Below are positions 24,871-33,127 of a stretch of DNA of 64,000 nucleotides, in pieces (within the stretch, counting starts at the first letter, position 1; every line of letters begins with the position of its first letter). The DNA is taken from the NCBI GenBank assembly GCA_964564015.1, contig CAZLZR010000012.1, positions 27,357-91,356 of the forward strand. The letters run 5' to 3'. The notes under the pieces were generated by a model, which saw nothing but the letters and a program-made list of their open reading frames with translations, made no database searches and had not been told where the DNA came from. Source of the DNA: Acetivibrio sp964564015 (GTDB lineage: Bacteria > Bacillota > Clostridia > Acetivibrionales > Acetivibrionaceae). Both the position numbers and the translations under genes were made by a program.

Positions 24871-25809
24871 CTAATTTTGAGGAAGGAATACTGAAAATGT
24901 AGTTCCTCTCCCAACCTTCGAAGACACCTTAATATATCCGGCTTCTTGGCAGACGATCTTTCTCGTGAGATAAAGCCCGATGCCCACCCCCTCCTCATCA
25001 TGAACCTGAGGAGACCTATAGAACCTTTGAAATATCTTTGCCTGCTCATCTTCCGAAATTCCTATTCCGTTATCGGAAATATCTATTCGTACAAACATTT
25101 CATAAGCAGTTGCCGAAATCTTCACTGCACCACCTTCAGGGGTATATTTTACAGCATTGTCAAGGATATTTATCAGAGCTTCACAAGTCCATTTGTGGTC
25201 AAATACAGCCTCTATATCTCCAAAATTCCAGGTAATATTTATCTTTTTTGCCAATGCCTTTGGAGAAATGTGAGCTGCGGATTCATCAACAAGTTCTCTG
25301 ATAGAAGCTCTTTGCGGCTTTACCGATATGATTCCAGTCTCCATCCTTGACATTTTAACCAGTGACTGAATGAGAAAACTCAACTTATCGGATTGTCTTT
25401 CAATCTCACCGGCAAGTTTTCTTTGATCATCAGTCAGGTTTTCCTCCGAAAGCAGATTGGTATACAGAAGAATATTGGAAATAGGGGTTTTTGTTTGGTG
25501 TGAAATATCCGAAATCAGGGTTTTGATTTTATTTCGTTCTTCCATAAGAGCGTTTTGAGTTGTACGTAAGATATCTGTCTCACGCTTTAGCCGGGATTCT
25601 AATGCGGACAACATTGATTCGTCAAAGGTTTCCTCGCTAAAACTGCCATAAGAAACAGAATCAATAACCTTAACCAATCTCTCGAGCAGCTTTTTCGTAC
25701 GTATACGGCAGATAATTCCATATACCGCAAGTCCCAAAAGGAATCCGGCGGCAAAAATCAAAGGAGGCAAAACCATCTGCAGATTCCGGTATGTGTTAAT
25801 ATTATACAT
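24871..25809 (-). CDS. Sensor histidine kinase
   Basis: A 312-residue membrane kinase with a single N-terminal helix (LPPLIFAAGFLLGLAVYGII) and almost no extracellular domain. The HisKA phospho-acceptor lies in LISDISHQTKTPISNILLY. The HATPase boxes are NILDNAVKYTPEGG (N), DISDNGIGISEDEQ (G1), FQRFYRS (F) and GVGIGLYLTRKIV (G2). The short sensor end resembles intramembrane-sensing kinases that read signals through a partner ABC transporter, which fits the FtsX-type transporter downstream. It overlaps the response regulator gene by eight bases, so the two are translationally coupled. Confidence 0.93.
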   Translation of the reverse strand: MYNINTYRNLQMVLPPLIFAAGFLLGLAVYGIICRIRTKKLLERLVKVIDSVSYGSFSEETFDESMLSALESRLKRETDILRTTQNALMEERNKIKTLISDISHQTKTPISNILLYTNLLSEENLTDDQRKLAGEIERQSDKLSFLIQSLVKMSRMETGIISVKPQRASIRELVDESAAHISPKALAKKINITWNFGDIEAVFDHKWTCEALINILDNAVKYTPEGGAVKISATAYEMFVRIDISDNGIGISEDEQAKIFQRFYRSPQVHDEEGVGIGLYLTRKIVCQEAGYIKVSSKVGRGTTFSVFLPQN

Positions 25810-26491
25810 TCTGCCTCACCTTCCATGTATAGCCAATACCATATACAGTGTGGATGTATTCCGGCTGAGACGGGTCGTCCTCAAGTTTATTCCGAAGTCT
25901 CCGCACAGATACGGAAAGGGCATTTTCATTTATAAAATCCGCACCGTCACTCCACACCTTACTTAAAAGCATATCCCGCGTAAGAATGTTTCCCCTGTTC
26001 TCTACAAGAATACGGAGCAGCTTTTGCTCGGTTTTACTCAGTTCAATCAACCCGCCGTTTTTGGTAAACAGCATTGCGTCAAAGTCAAAGAACAATTTAT
26101 CTACAGTATATGTACCGCTCTTTGGTTTTTCTCCAGTTCTACGCAATTGTGCAGAAATCCTTGCACGAAGTATTGCAAGACTGAAGGGCTTGGTTATATA
26201 ATCATTTGCTCCTAGTTCAAATCCCATTACAACATCTGTCTCCATATCATTAGCCGTAAGGAATATGACAGGCACTTCCGAATTTTCGCGTACCATCCGG
26301 CAAAAATCCATACCGTTTCCATCCGGTAGGTTTGTGTCAAGTACTATAAGGTCAAATTCCTTATGTGCAAAAGCCTCTTCAGCCGACTTTTTATCAAAAC
26401 ATTGAGTAAACTCGAACCCATCCTTTTTCATTGCAAGGACAATACCGTTACTGAGGGCAATGTCATCTTCCACTAATAAAAGCTGTGGCAT
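25802..26491 (-). CDS. OmpR/PhoB-family response regulator
   Basis: A 229-residue regulator. The receiver domain has acidic residues in LLLVEDDIAL, the phospho-acceptor Asp in DLIVLDTNLPDGNG (about residue 52), the Thr/Ser switch in IFLTAND and Lys in ITKPFS. The C-terminal winged helix (about 130-225) ends in the typical EYIHTVYGIGYTWK hairpin. AAGGGGG precedes the ATG. It is the first gene of the four-gene unit with the kinase, ABC ATPase and permease, and probably controls transporter expression. Confidence 0.95.
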   Translation of the reverse strand: MPQLLLVEDDIALSNGIVLAMKKDGFEFTQCFDKKSAEEAFAHKEFDLIVLDTNLPDGNGMDFCRMVRENSEVPVIFLTANDMETDVVMGFELGANDYITKPFSLAILRARISAQLRRTGEKPKSGTYTVDKLFFDFDAMLFTKNGGLIELSKTEQKLLRILVENRGNILTRDMLLSKVWSDGADFINENALSVSVRRLRNKLEDDPSQPEYIHTVYGIGYTWKVRQNV

Positions 26492-26859
26492 AAAGCTCCC
26501 CCTTCTTAGAAGTAATTAGAATTCTTGTCAATCATTATAACACAAATTATAGTCAACCTGTAAGACTTCTGAAATAATAGCGAAGAAGAATAATCCCTTA
26601 CCCGTCTAATAATTATGAATGAAATATCATAAACTTTTCTTTTATTTGTTGAATTTTGATAAAAAATCTGTGTGTTATGCTACAATAGATTAGTAATAAG
26701 TTTGCTACAACAGATTAAGGTAACATTCCAATAGTTATTATATTATAAGTAATTTGCCTAATAATCAGGACATAGCACCTGATAAATCCGTAGGACAAAA
26801 TTTGTATCAAAAATATGATATAACGAAGAATAGTATACGAAAGGTGATCGCTGATTGTA
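26492..26859. other. Divergent regulatory region
   Basis: About 370 bases between the divergent response regulator and a small membrane-protein gene. It holds a possible plus-strand promoter, TTGATA (26656-26661) and TACAAT (26681-26686) with a TG one base before the second and a long 19-base spacer. The element GCTACAAYAGATTA occurs twice in direct orientation about 25 bases apart (near 26679 and 26704), a candidate operator. Nothing coding is supported. Confidence 0.35.
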
Positions 26860-27159
26860 ATGAAGAGAATATTAATAGGTCTTTCAATATTGCATATCGT
26901 TTTGCTCACGCCCTTTTTTCTGACGCAAAACACCAACCTTTCAATACCTGAGGTCATTTTGCTGTTCTCATTCTTTTACTACATGATTTCGCACTTTGTC
27001 CTTCTATTGATTGCTATACTTTCAATTATCATACTAGTAAAGACAATAAAGAACGGTACCTTTAAAATTAAGAACCTGCCTTTATATATAATTAATTTGG
27101 GTATTTGTATATATATGAGCTATGTGGGTTTTACAGTGTTTGGTTCTATTGTTTTTTAG
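26860..27159 (+). CDS. Small membrane protein of unknown function
   Basis: A 99-residue protein with three hydrophobic helices (MKRILIGLSILHIVLLTPFF; a central FSFFYYMISHFVLLLIAILS; and a C-terminal YIINLGICIYMSYVGFTVFG). AAAGGTGATCG lies ten bases before the ATG. There is no recognised family. It is alone between a divergent regulatory region and a strong terminator, so it is probably a monocistronic gene. No link to neighbours can be drawn from sequence. Confidence 0.55.
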   Translation: MKRILIGLSILHIVLLTPFFLTQNTNLSIPEVILLFSFFYYMISHFVLLLIAILSIIILVKTIKNGTFKIKNLPLYIINLGICIYMSYVGFTVFGSIVF

Positions 27160-27188
27160 AACACTTATTTGAACAATTTCTCAAATAA

Positions 27189-27224
27189 AAGCCCTCGCGA
27201 ATGTTATCCTGTTCGCGAGGGCTT
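27189..27224. terminator. Strong bidirectional-looking terminator
   Basis: A perfect 13-bp stem, AAGCCCTCGCGAA/TTCGCGAGGGCTT, around a ten-base loop, between converging genes (26860 plus, metG minus). The loop and inner stem resemble the hairpin at 33044-33072. Confidence 0.8.
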
Positions 27225-27270
27225 ATTTCATGCAACTTGAGCGTCAATTTTCTGCTGTTAACAAACATCT

Positions 27271-28890
27271 CTATAAGCTCAGTTTTTGCATTTCAATATC
27301 AATCACCTTTTTATCGATTCTTTCAAACAATATTCCAATCTCGGGAAGAACAAATCCCGAAGGTACATTTTGCTCCTTCCATTCGTCGGAACACCCCAAC
27401 CATCCCTGCACTTTTTCTGATGAAAAAGGTAAAAACGGCTTTAACAGAACCGCCAGATTGGCAGCCATATGAACACAGTTAAAAATAGTGTTACTGCATC
27501 TATTTATATCCGTGGTTCTTGTTTCCCAAGGCCTTTCGGTGTCAAAATATTTGTTTGCGAAGCGCACAAACTCAAATATTTCATCTATAGCAGCCCTGAA
27601 TTCACCCTTCTCAATCTTTGCTCCAATGCTTGCAAACAGCAACTTTATTTTTTCTCTAATTCCATTATCAATAGTTCCGTCTGGGATGATTTTATTGTAG
27701 TATTTATCAACAAATACAAGCGTACGGTTTATTAAATTGCCATATGCCCCTAAGAGCTCTCCATTATGACTGTTTACAAATTCTCTCCAGGAAAAGTCCG
27801 TATCTTTCTTTTCAGGGCCGTTAGCCAATAAGAAATAGCGGACTGAATCCGGGTTATAATTTTCCACAATATCTTTGACCCATATGGCCCAATTCTGGCT
27901 TGTTGATATTTTTCTTCCCTCAAGCGTTAGATATTCACTCGATATAACAGTATCAGGCAAACGCCAGCCCTTACCATTAGCTAGCAAGAGTGAGGGAAGT
28001 ATAATAGTATGAAAAGGAATATTGTCCTTGCCATGAATATAATAGTGCTTTGCGTTTGTTCCCCAGATTTCATCAAAATTTGTGCCTCTATTATTAGCAG
28101 CTGTCTTGCTTGCCGATAAATACCCAAGTACATTTTCAGCCCAAATGTATATCTTTTTCTTCTCATACCCTTCTTTAGGCACGTCAATTCCCCAATCAAG
28201 ATCACGAGTTATAGCTCTATCCCTAAGCCCCTCACTTATATAACGCTTTGAAAACTGAATTGCGTTCTTCCTCCATTCAGGGTGTCCGTCAATAAATTCT
28301 CTCAACCTATTTTCAAGCTTGGTTATAGCAAGATACAAATGATTTGTTTCCTTAAATACAGGTGCAGCATTGCATATACAGCATTTCGGCTCTATCAGGT
28401 TTTCCGGCTCAAGTACCTTACCACATGCATCACACTGATCGCCACGCGCAATGCTTGCACAGTTCGGGCATTCACCTGTAACAAACCTGTCTGCCAAAAA
28501 CTGCTTGCAGTTCTCACAATATGCTTGCGGAACCGTCTTCTCATAAACATATTCACTTTCGTACAAGCTTTTATGAAATTCAAAAACAAAGTTTTTGTGT
28601 TCTTCAGATGATGTTTTCCCATAAAGGTCATAACTGATCCCAAGTCTTAAAAAGCATTCCGAAAACTCCTTATGGTACTTCTCGCTAATTTCAAGCGGTG
28701 TTTTATTTTCCTGCTTTGCTCTTATTGTAACAGGTGTCCCATGACAGTCACTCCCTGAAACAAAATAAACTGTATCGCCTTTAGCACGGTGGTACCTTGC
28801 CAATACATCTCCCGGCAATAATGCCGCTATATGACCGATGTGCAGAGATCCGTTTGCATAAGGCCACGCTCCTCCAATTAAAACATTCAT
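27271..28890 (-). CDS. metG: Methionyl-tRNA synthetase
   Basis: A 539-residue class I synthetase charging tRNA-Met. The HIGH signature is at residues 17-20 (NGSLHIGHIAALLPGD). The zinc domain has two Cys knuckle pairs (CENC/CPNC, then CDAC/CCIC) as in E. coli-type MetRS. The KMSKS position reads KISTS (327-331), with Thr replacing the second Lys. The anticodon-binding helix keeps NKYFDTERPW, matching the region that reads CAU. The C-terminal dimerisation domain is absent. The second ATG (28890) is chosen because AAGAGGTA sits eight bases before it. Preceded by a T-box leader, so probably induced by uncharged tRNA-Met. Confidence 0.92.
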   Translation of the reverse strand: MNVLIGGAWPYANGSLHIGHIAALLPGDVLARYHRAKGDTVYFVSGSDCHGTPVTIRAKQENKTPLEISEKYHKEFSECFLRLGISYDLYGKTSSEEHKNFVFEFHKSLYESEYVYEKTVPQAYCENCKQFLADRFVTGECPNCASIARGDQCDACGKVLEPENLIEPKCCICNAAPVFKETNHLYLAITKLENRLREFIDGHPEWRKNAIQFSKRYISEGLRDRAITRDLDWGIDVPKEGYEKKKIYIWAENVLGYLSASKTAANNRGTNFDEIWGTNAKHYYIHGKDNIPFHTIILPSLLLANGKGWRLPDTVISSEYLTLEGRKISTSQNWAIWVKDIVENYNPDSVRYFLLANGPEKKDTDFSWREFVNSHNGELLGAYGNLINRTLVFVDKYYNKIIPDGTIDNGIREKIKLLFASIGAKIEKGEFRAAIDEIFEFVRFANKYFDTERPWETRTTDINRCSNTIFNCVHMAANLAVLLKPFLPFSSEKVQGWLGCSDEWKEQNVPSGFVLPEIGILFERIDKKVIDIEMQKLSL

Positions 28891-28944
28891 AATCATTACC
28901 TCTTTTCATTATTTTTTATTCTGGCTCAAAAAGGCATCAAAAAA

Positions 28945-29260
28945 GCTCTCACCTCCGGAAAATAATTCCGAGGACGAGAGCAACATAACAAAAGTCACAC
29001 CGTGGTACCACCCCAGTTTGTCTGTATTTCACAATACATACCTCATCGAGTACGGGCAATAAAATTTGCTTATACTCTATCACTATAACGGGTGAACCCG
29101 TCGCAGCCTCACACAAAAGTGCTCGGTACGCAACTCCAAGACCATGTTCGGCAAGTGTCAACTTTGTTCTCTCTCAGCGCACTCAATTTAACTTGATGGA
29201 GAACTTCTCTGTAAAAGCTTCAAATGCTTACTCTTCTTTTCACTGTCTTTATAAACTGCA
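28945..29260 (-). promoter_or_regulatory. T-box riboswitch leader of metG
   Basis: The minus strand holds the conserved T-box core (CTGGGGTGGTACCACGG, about 29001-29018), which pairs with the tRNA acceptor end. An intrinsic terminator follows, with stem GCTCTC...GAGAGC at 28945-28981 and six T residues. Upstream are stem I elements, including AGAGA and GTTCTC/GAGAGAAC pairing. A Met codon ATG (29145-29143), in the sequence GAACATGGTC, is the candidate specifier. The expected spacing after GAA would instead put CAT there, so the specifier register should be checked by folding. Confidence 0.9.
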
Positions 29261-29279
29261 ATATTCAGTTATATATTCA

Positions 29280-29307
29280 ATTATATCATACACATAAATA
29301 CCGTCAA
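29280..29307 (-). promoter_or_regulatory. Promoter of the T-box-metG transcript
   Basis: On the minus strand TTGACG (29307-29302) and TATAAT (29285-29280) are separated by 16 bases, and TGA precedes the minus-10 hexamer (extended minus-10). Its position just upstream of the T-box stem I supports it. Confidence 0.7.
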
Positions 29308-29359
29308 TTATTTTCGATGTTTTGGCAAAGGGTGCACCTAAAAATTAAGGTTCTACTTT

Positions 29360-29427
29360 GAATAACAAAAACCTTAATCTTTTCGAATATTCATAAACAA
29401 ATTTTGGTAGTCACTATTTCGTTATCC
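29360..29427. repeat. Mini inverted-repeat element, divergent copy
   Basis: Sixty-eight bases bounded by GAATAACAAAAA and TTTCGTTATCC, matching the terminal repeats of the elements at 11161 and 61428 with two mismatches. The interior is poorly conserved. It lies between the divergent metG leader and the TPR-protein gene. Confidence 0.35.
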
Positions 29428-29530
29428 CCCAGCTAATATTTATTGACAATATAATCATTTTAATACAACACATGTTTAAATATATGTTATAATTGACCAT
29501 GCTATATCAATTAATAATGGAGGCGAAGAA

Positions 29531-31087
29531 ATGAAAAAGAAAGTAACATTTAGTATCAAAATCTTGTTAATGGTCTGTATATTTATGTCAATCCTTTTTG
29601 CTGGTGTATCAGTTTTTGCTGAGGATACAAAACATGATGAAGCATCGGAATATATTACACTAGCTATCAGCGCTTTTTATGAGGATAAGTATGACTTAGC
29701 CCTCGACTATTGCAATAAAGCTATTAACATTATTCCCGAACCAACTTTCTATTCCTTGAAATCTAAAATATTAAACTATCAAGAGAATTATGTGGAAGCC
29801 ATAGATGCTCTTGATCAAGCATTAACTATTTCACCGGAATATGGACCAGCATATACCGAAAAAGCACTTATTTATTCAAAACTCAATAAATTTGATGAAT
29901 TTCTCAATTGTTTGGATCAAGGAATCACTGCAGCTCCCGGTCATATTCCTTTATATATGTATAAGGCAATGTACTTGACTGAGGTGGACAAAAACGACGA
30001 GGCAATTGAATGCTATAAACTCGGAGTAAAAAACAACCCAAAAGAATTATCTCTCTATTCACAGCTAAGTTATCAACTGTTTAAAACCGGCAGAAATGAT
30101 GAAATTATAGATTGTCTTAGTAAAATAATTGAGTTGAATCCAAATAATGAAGAAGCATTATACAATATTGCATGTGCATATTCCTTGCTTGATAAACCAA
30201 ATGAAGCTCTTTTATATCTCAAAAAGTCCATTGAGTTATCACCAAAAAACAAAACTCTTGCTATTACAGATCCTGAGTTAGCCAATATCAGAACCTTAGA
30301 TGGATTTAGTGCATTGTCAGGGGTTGGGGTTTATGTAGATGGTAAGTTTTTAGAATTTGATGTTCCTCCCACTATAGAGGAAGGAAGAGTTTTGCTTCCT
30401 TTGAGGTTGGTATTTGAAACTTTAAACGCATCTGTAGAGTGGATCGATTCAACAAAAACGGTAAAAGGGCAAATGGGCGATATTACAGTTTCACTTCAAA
30501 TAGGTTCTAAAACAGCTGTCGTTAACGGAGCTGAAGTCAAACTCGATGTGCCCGGTAAAATAGTCAACGGAAGGACTCTTGTACCATTAAGATTTGTGTC
30601 GGAATCTTTTGGTGCTGATGTAAAATGGGATCAGGACACAAAAACTGTCTATGTTACTTCTGCAGATAAAAATACAAATACAACAGACCTCTCAAAAGAA
30701 GATATTATTGAAGAATTGAATGCTTCTGTTGACATACTTCCGGTGGACGGTATATTCCCTGAGCCCTATGGCCTTGATGCAAAAGAAGCCAAGATGATTC
30801 TTGTTGCCAAAAGTGCGGAAGATTTGAAGCTTTTTAATTCCTTGAGCAAAAAAGACAAAATTGACTATCTGAACAATTCCGTCCAGGAAAACTATGGTGC
30901 TGTATTAGCATGTGAAACTATTGAAGCCTCCTTTGTTTTTGACGGTAAAATGTATTATAGACTTAATACATCGTATGACGCTATTTCTGAGGATTTGGAA
31001 TTAGAAACCTTCAAGCTGGGTATGCCCGTAAACGTCATCGAGCAGGATTTTGAAAATTTTACCTACAGATATTACTACAGTAATTAG
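29531..31087 (+). CDS. Secreted TPR protein with copper-amine-oxidase-type stalk domain
   Basis: A 518-residue exported protein. A signal peptide ends near residue 30 (SILFAGVSVFAED). Five to six TPR-like helical repeats run from about 35 to 250 (YDLALDYCNKAINIIPEP is one). A stalk domain related to the N-terminal domain of copper amine oxidase spans about 265-380, made of two repeats (GRVLLPLRLVFETLNASVEW; GRTLVPLRFVSESFGADVKW). The C-terminal 130 residues are unassigned. Such stalk domains are common on clostridial surface proteins and have no oxidase activity. GGAGGCG precedes the ATG. Monocistronic, with its own terminator. Probable cell-surface protein-interaction role. Confidence 0.85.
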   Translation: MKKKVTFSIKILLMVCIFMSILFAGVSVFAEDTKHDEASEYITLAISAFYEDKYDLALDYCNKAINIIPEPTFYSLKSKILNYQENYVEAIDALDQALTISPEYGPAYTEKALIYSKLNKFDEFLNCLDQGITAAPGHIPLYMYKAMYLTEVDKNDEAIECYKLGVKNNPKELSLYSQLSYQLFKTGRNDEIIDCLSKIIELNPNNEEALYNIACAYSLLDKPNEALLYLKKSIELSPKNKTLAITDPELANIRTLDGFSALSGVGVYVDGKFLEFDVPPTIEEGRVLLPLRLVFETLNASVEWIDSTKTVKGQMGDITVSLQIGSKTAVVNGAEVKLDVPGKIVNGRTLVPLRFVSESFGADVKWDQDTKTVYVTSADKNTNTTDLSKEDIIEELNASVDILPVDGIFPEPYGLDAKEAKMILVAKSAEDLKLFNSLSKKDKIDYLNNSVQENYGAVLACETIEASFVFDGKMYYRLNTSYDAISEDLELETFKLGMPVNVIEQDFENFTYRYYYSN

Positions 31088-31124
31088 TTGGAATTTAGTA
31101 ATAACCGCAATACAAAATCAAGAA

Positions 31125-31167
31125 AGAGACAATCATAAAAATTGTTAATTCTTTTTTATGATTGTCT
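31125..31167 (+). terminator. Terminator of the TPR/stalk gene
   Basis: A 14-bp stem GAGACAATCATAAA/TTTATGATTGTCTC around a loop containing a T run; only TCC follows, so the trailing T tract is weak. It lies 38 bases after the stop codon. Confidence 0.6.
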
Positions 31168-31289
31168 CTCCTACAGGAGCCTCCATACTTCAGATGTTTG
31201 AATCAAAGCATATCCTGCCCTATTGGACTTACCCACAATAGAAAACAATAAAATTTAGCGGCATTTGCCGGTTCTGGCATTACTACATC

Positions 31290-32801
31290 CTATCCAGGAA
31301 AAGATTTTATAATACCAAGCAAATACTGTTTTATCAATCCAAAGTCAATAGAGTTTACCTGTCCGTCCGCATTAACATCAGCATTGGTAAGATTCTCTCC
31401 ACTTAGCTGAGACATTCCCAGCAAATGAAGCTTTAATGCTGCAAAGTCTAATGAATTTACATTTCCATCACCATTAATATCTCCTTTAATTATGGATTGA
31501 GTTGGAGTAGGAGATGGCTGAACACCACTAAACTTCCACCAGTTTACATTAAACAGGTATCCACTTCCTCCTGTAAATTTTAAGTAAAGATCATGAATAC
31601 CGCTAGCACCGCTGACCTTGCATGATACATCCATCCAGTTCTGCCATCCTTCGGTTCCTGTAACTTCACAAGTCCCAACTAATTTCCCGTCAATACTGTC
31701 AAGCCTTAGCTCAATATTACCACCGTCAACCGCACTGGCTACTCTGGCCTGAAATTGTCCTGCTCCGCTGCCAAAATCAATTTCGCTGTAAACAACATAA
31801 TCTCCATTCTCAATAAACCCAATATTCAGACCACCTTCAGAACAACTTTCACTTTCTATCCCTGACTGGTTGTTGAATTCTTCCGCTTCGATCTTTGTAT
31901 AGGCCGACCTTGGGGTTGGAACGGGGGTTGGAGTTGATGGAATCTGCGATGTATACCCTACTCCTTCAAGCATTTGAAGAAAATTCCATAAACCTGGTTT
32001 CCAAACATTCCAATCGTGACTTCTTCCCTGAAGTTCCCAATAGGTATTGGGAATACTTTTAGAATCGCAATAGGTGTGTACGTTCTTGCCAAAAGCAATA
32101 AGGTTATCATTGGTTCCACAACAAATAAACAAAAGCTTCAGATTTTGTTTTGCTTTAGTCCCGCCATCCGGAAATAATTTGTCACTCGAATAGGTGTTGG
32201 GTGCTGCAGAATAGGCTCCTACATAAGGAAACATATCCACATGTGGCAACCCGATATTGAATGATTGCCCCCCGCCCATTGAGAGTCCGGATATTGACCG
32301 ATACATGGGATCGGTATAAACAGAATATTGCGATTCGATGTAAGGTACAAGGCTGTAGATCAAATCATCTGTAAAGCGCTCATAACCATAGTTTGTAGCA
32401 TCTCCGGGCAATTCCGCATTACAATGTGGCATTACTATTATCGAGGGCTTAATTTTCCCTTCAGCTATGAGATTATCGGCTATGACATTGGCATTACCTC
32501 CACCTGTAGTCCAGTCGGTTTCTCTTCCTCCGATACCATGAAGTAAATACATTACGCTATATTTATTGCTACTTGAATACCCCGGAGGCAGGTATATTCT
32601 TGCTGGTCTCTGGCTCTTTGTTGCATTGGAATAATAAGAAATACTTAATACCTGACCGTGTGGAATGTTGTTCCTGACTTGATCGTACCCTGTCGGCGGT
32701 ATAGATGGTTGAAAGCCTGCAGATGAAACACTTGCTGCAAAAATAAGAAATGTCATTAAGAGCAGACTAATGAGAAATACTGATAAAGTCTTTTTAACCA
32801 T
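31290..32801 (-). CDS. Cellulosomal feruloyl/acetylxylan esterase (CE1) with CBM6 and dockerin
   Basis: A 503-residue secreted enzyme. A signal peptide ends near SVSSA. A CE1 esterase domain (about 30-280) carries the nucleophile in GLSMGG (Ser174), probable Asp232 and His262 (GRSHDWN); its closest known relatives are the feruloyl esterase modules of clostridial XynY/XynZ. After a Pro/Thr linker comes a CBM6 (about 301-425), then a type I dockerin with two calcium-binding repeats (GDINGDGNVNSLDF and ADVNADGQVNSIDF). It should cleave ferulate or acetate esters from xylan while docked on a scaffoldin. AAGGAG precedes the ATG at 32801. In known XynY/XynZ the esterase is joined to a xylanase; here it is not. 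Confidence 0.92.
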   Translation of the reverse strand: MVKKTLSVFLISLLLMTFLIFAASVSSAGFQPSIPPTGYDQVRNNIPHGQVLSISYYSNATKSQRPARIYLPPGYSSSNKYSVMYLLHGIGGRETDWTTGGGNANVIADNLIAEGKIKPSIIVMPHCNAELPGDATNYGYERFTDDLIYSLVPYIESQYSVYTDPMYRSISGLSMGGGQSFNIGLPHVDMFPYVGAYSAAPNTYSSDKLFPDGGTKAKQNLKLLFICCGTNDNLIAFGKNVHTYCDSKSIPNTYWELQGRSHDWNVWKPGLWNFLQMLEGVGYTSQIPSTPTPVPTPRSAYTKIEAEEFNNQSGIESESCSEGGLNIGFIENGDYVVYSEIDFGSGAGQFQARVASAVDGGNIELRLDSIDGKLVGTCEVTGTEGWQNWMDVSCKVSGASGIHDLYLKFTGGSGYLFNVNWWKFSGVQPSPTPTQSIIKGDINGDGNVNSLDFAALKLHLLGMSQLSGENLTNADVNADGQVNSIDFGLIKQYLLGIIKSFPG

Positions 32802-33043
32802 GTTTTTATTCTCCTTTATAAAATTTGTTAGTACAAAATTTAACATTGTATTTTATTGGGCGCATGTTATTACATTTATTTCATGCACTCATTTCTATTA
32901 ATAAACTTTTATAAAAAGTGTAAACCAATCAATAAATTAAGATCTTTATTTTTGAGGATGACAGATATATTTAAGCTTTCAATATAAAAATACGCAAAAT
33001 ATAATATTTTTAGCTGGGAATTTAAATATATTAATAATAAAGA

Positions 33044-33072
33044 CTCCTCGTGAATGCTATGTTCACGAGGAG
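33044..33072 (-). terminator. Terminator of the GH30 gene
   Basis: Stem CTCCTCGTGAA/TTCACGAGGAG with a short loop, followed on the minus strand by TCTTTATTATT. The loop and inner pairs resemble the hairpin at 27189-27224 while the outer pairs differ. The remaining bases of the gap between the esterase and GH30 genes (32802-33127) hold nothing else I can support. Confidence 0.75.
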
Positions 33073-33127
33073 CCCTAAATTAAAGAGGATTATTGTAAGC
33101 GAGGGTATTGTTACCTGGTTTTCCTCA

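Noticed and set aside
28949..29161. Minus-strand reading of 70 codons upstream of metG
   Set aside because: It lies wholly inside the T-box leader and reads through its stems; the RNA explains the sequence.
29453..29494. TTGACA and TATAAT before the TPR/stalk gene as a promoter
   Set aside because: The two hexamers are about 30 bases apart, far from the 16-18 needed, and neither has a good partner.
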